Origin: Angomonas deanei
Lineage: Eukaryota > Euglenozoa > Kinetoplastea > Trypanosomatida > Trypanosomatidae
Direction: 5' to 3'
DNA length: 64,000 nt
Assembly (NCBI GenBank): GCA_903995115.1
Contig: LR877153.1
Span: 496,001 to 560,000 of the forward strand
Shown here one piece after another: positions 63,899 to 64,000 of the stretch; the first letter of the stretch is position 1, and every line of letters begins with the position of its first letter. The notes under the pieces were generated by a model that was given only the letters and a program-made list of their open reading frames with translations, did not search any database and was not told where the DNA came from. The translations under genes were made by a program, and so were the position numbers.

Positions 63899-64000
63899 TT
63901 AACCTTCATCAGGGTCGTCGCATGTCGTGTTCGGTCGCATGTTACACTGCCAGAAGGTGACGGTGGAGCCAATCTTGTGAGGGACGATACGCCACTTATC
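63899..64000 (-). CDS. CW-type zinc-finger protein, C-terminal end (partial)
   Basis: This 33-codon fragment enters at base 64000 and ends with TAA at 63899. It reads DKWRIVPHKIGSTVTFWQCN then MRPNTTCDDPDEG. The pattern (K-W-R-x-x-P, then F-W-x-C-x-M-x-P, then x-C-x-x-P-x-E) is that of the second half of a CW zinc finger, which binds methylated histone H3 Lys4 in many eukaryotes. The rest of the gene is outside the window, so nothing else can be said about its architecture. Confidence 0.55.
   Translation of the reverse strand, partial: DKWRIVPHKIGSTVTFWQCNMRPNTTCDDPDEG

Noticed and set aside
1-64000. Stop-codon reassignment as an explanation for the broken genes
   Set aside because: TAA, TAG and TGA each end clear full-length genes in the window (for example TGA in the syntaxin, TAG in the zinc protein, TAA in the CW protein), and the sequence after the breaks is in another frame, not the same frame.
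1-64000. A single programmed frameshift motif shared by all breaks
   Set aside because: Breaks occur in both directions, only four coincide with a stop codon, and no common heptamer is visible. Run-length errors explain more of them.
1-64000. Retroelements, DNA transposons, tRNA or rRNA genes and CRISPR arrays
   Set aside because: I found no reverse transcriptase, integrase or transposase motifs, no terminal repeats, no tRNA arm sequences and no spaced direct repeats.

Overview
The window looks like nuclear DNA of a flagellated kinetoplastid (Euglenozoa). All of the roughly 35 genes I can support lie on the minus strand. None needs a spliceosomal intron, and the standard code is used, with TAA, TAG and TGA all ending genes. 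Several genes are preceded on the sense strand by a pyrimidine tract and an AG, the usual trans-splice acceptor. This is the layout of one polycistronic unit. The MAP kinase carries the TDY activation motif typical of kinetoplastid MAPKs, and an axonemal dynein light chain shows the cell has a motile flagellum. Long poly-Asn runs and very A/T-rich spacers full of homopolymers are unlike typical trypanosomatids, so a bodonid or other early branch is plausible; I cannot name the species.

Reading from high to low coordinates, which is the direction of transcription: a CW-type zinc-finger protein enters at the right edge. It is followed by a zinc-binding beta-tent-like coiled-coil protein, a second coiled-coil protein, a type I membrane protein with four Cys-pair repeats, a PUF RNA-binding protein, a small mitochondrial membrane protein, an acidic ankyrin-like protein, axonemal dynein p28, a PLP-fold pseudoenzyme, a BCS1-like AAA protein, a PPR protein and an F-box protein. 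Then come two tandem WD40/coiled-coil/polyproline paralogues, a proline-rich protein and a DDAH-fold pseudoenzyme. The next block holds a Ser/Pro-rich protein, a mitochondrial membrane protein, a thioredoxin-like protein, a low-complexity protein, a MOZART1-like protein, a Cwc15-like splicing factor, an unknown protein, a Dna2-like nuclease-helicase, a kynurenine/glutamine aminotransferase, a prenylated syntaxin, NIP7 and ISD11. The last block has a giant CLU/TPR/IQ-like protein, a four-helix membrane protein, a degenerate Rad51 paralogue, a DEDAPL-repeat protein, a MAPK, a mitochondrial protein and an FHA-kinase that leaves the window at position 1.

The neighbours do not form a single pathway, as is normal for kinetoplastid gene arrays. 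Recurrent themes are mitochondrial function (ISD11, BCS1-like, PPR, membrane proteins), flagellum and cytoskeleton (p28, MOZART1-like, WD40/polyproline pair), RNA processing (PUF, Cwc15, NIP7) and signalling.

The most striking global feature is that at least 13 genes are interrupted by single-base frame changes (16 junctions, both +1 and -1), most next to short G or C runs. Conserved motifs resume in the next frame, so these are intact genes with either consensus-sequence errors or genuine frameshifts. I list their pieces as separate segments. I saw no tRNA, rRNA, CRISPR array or transposable element.
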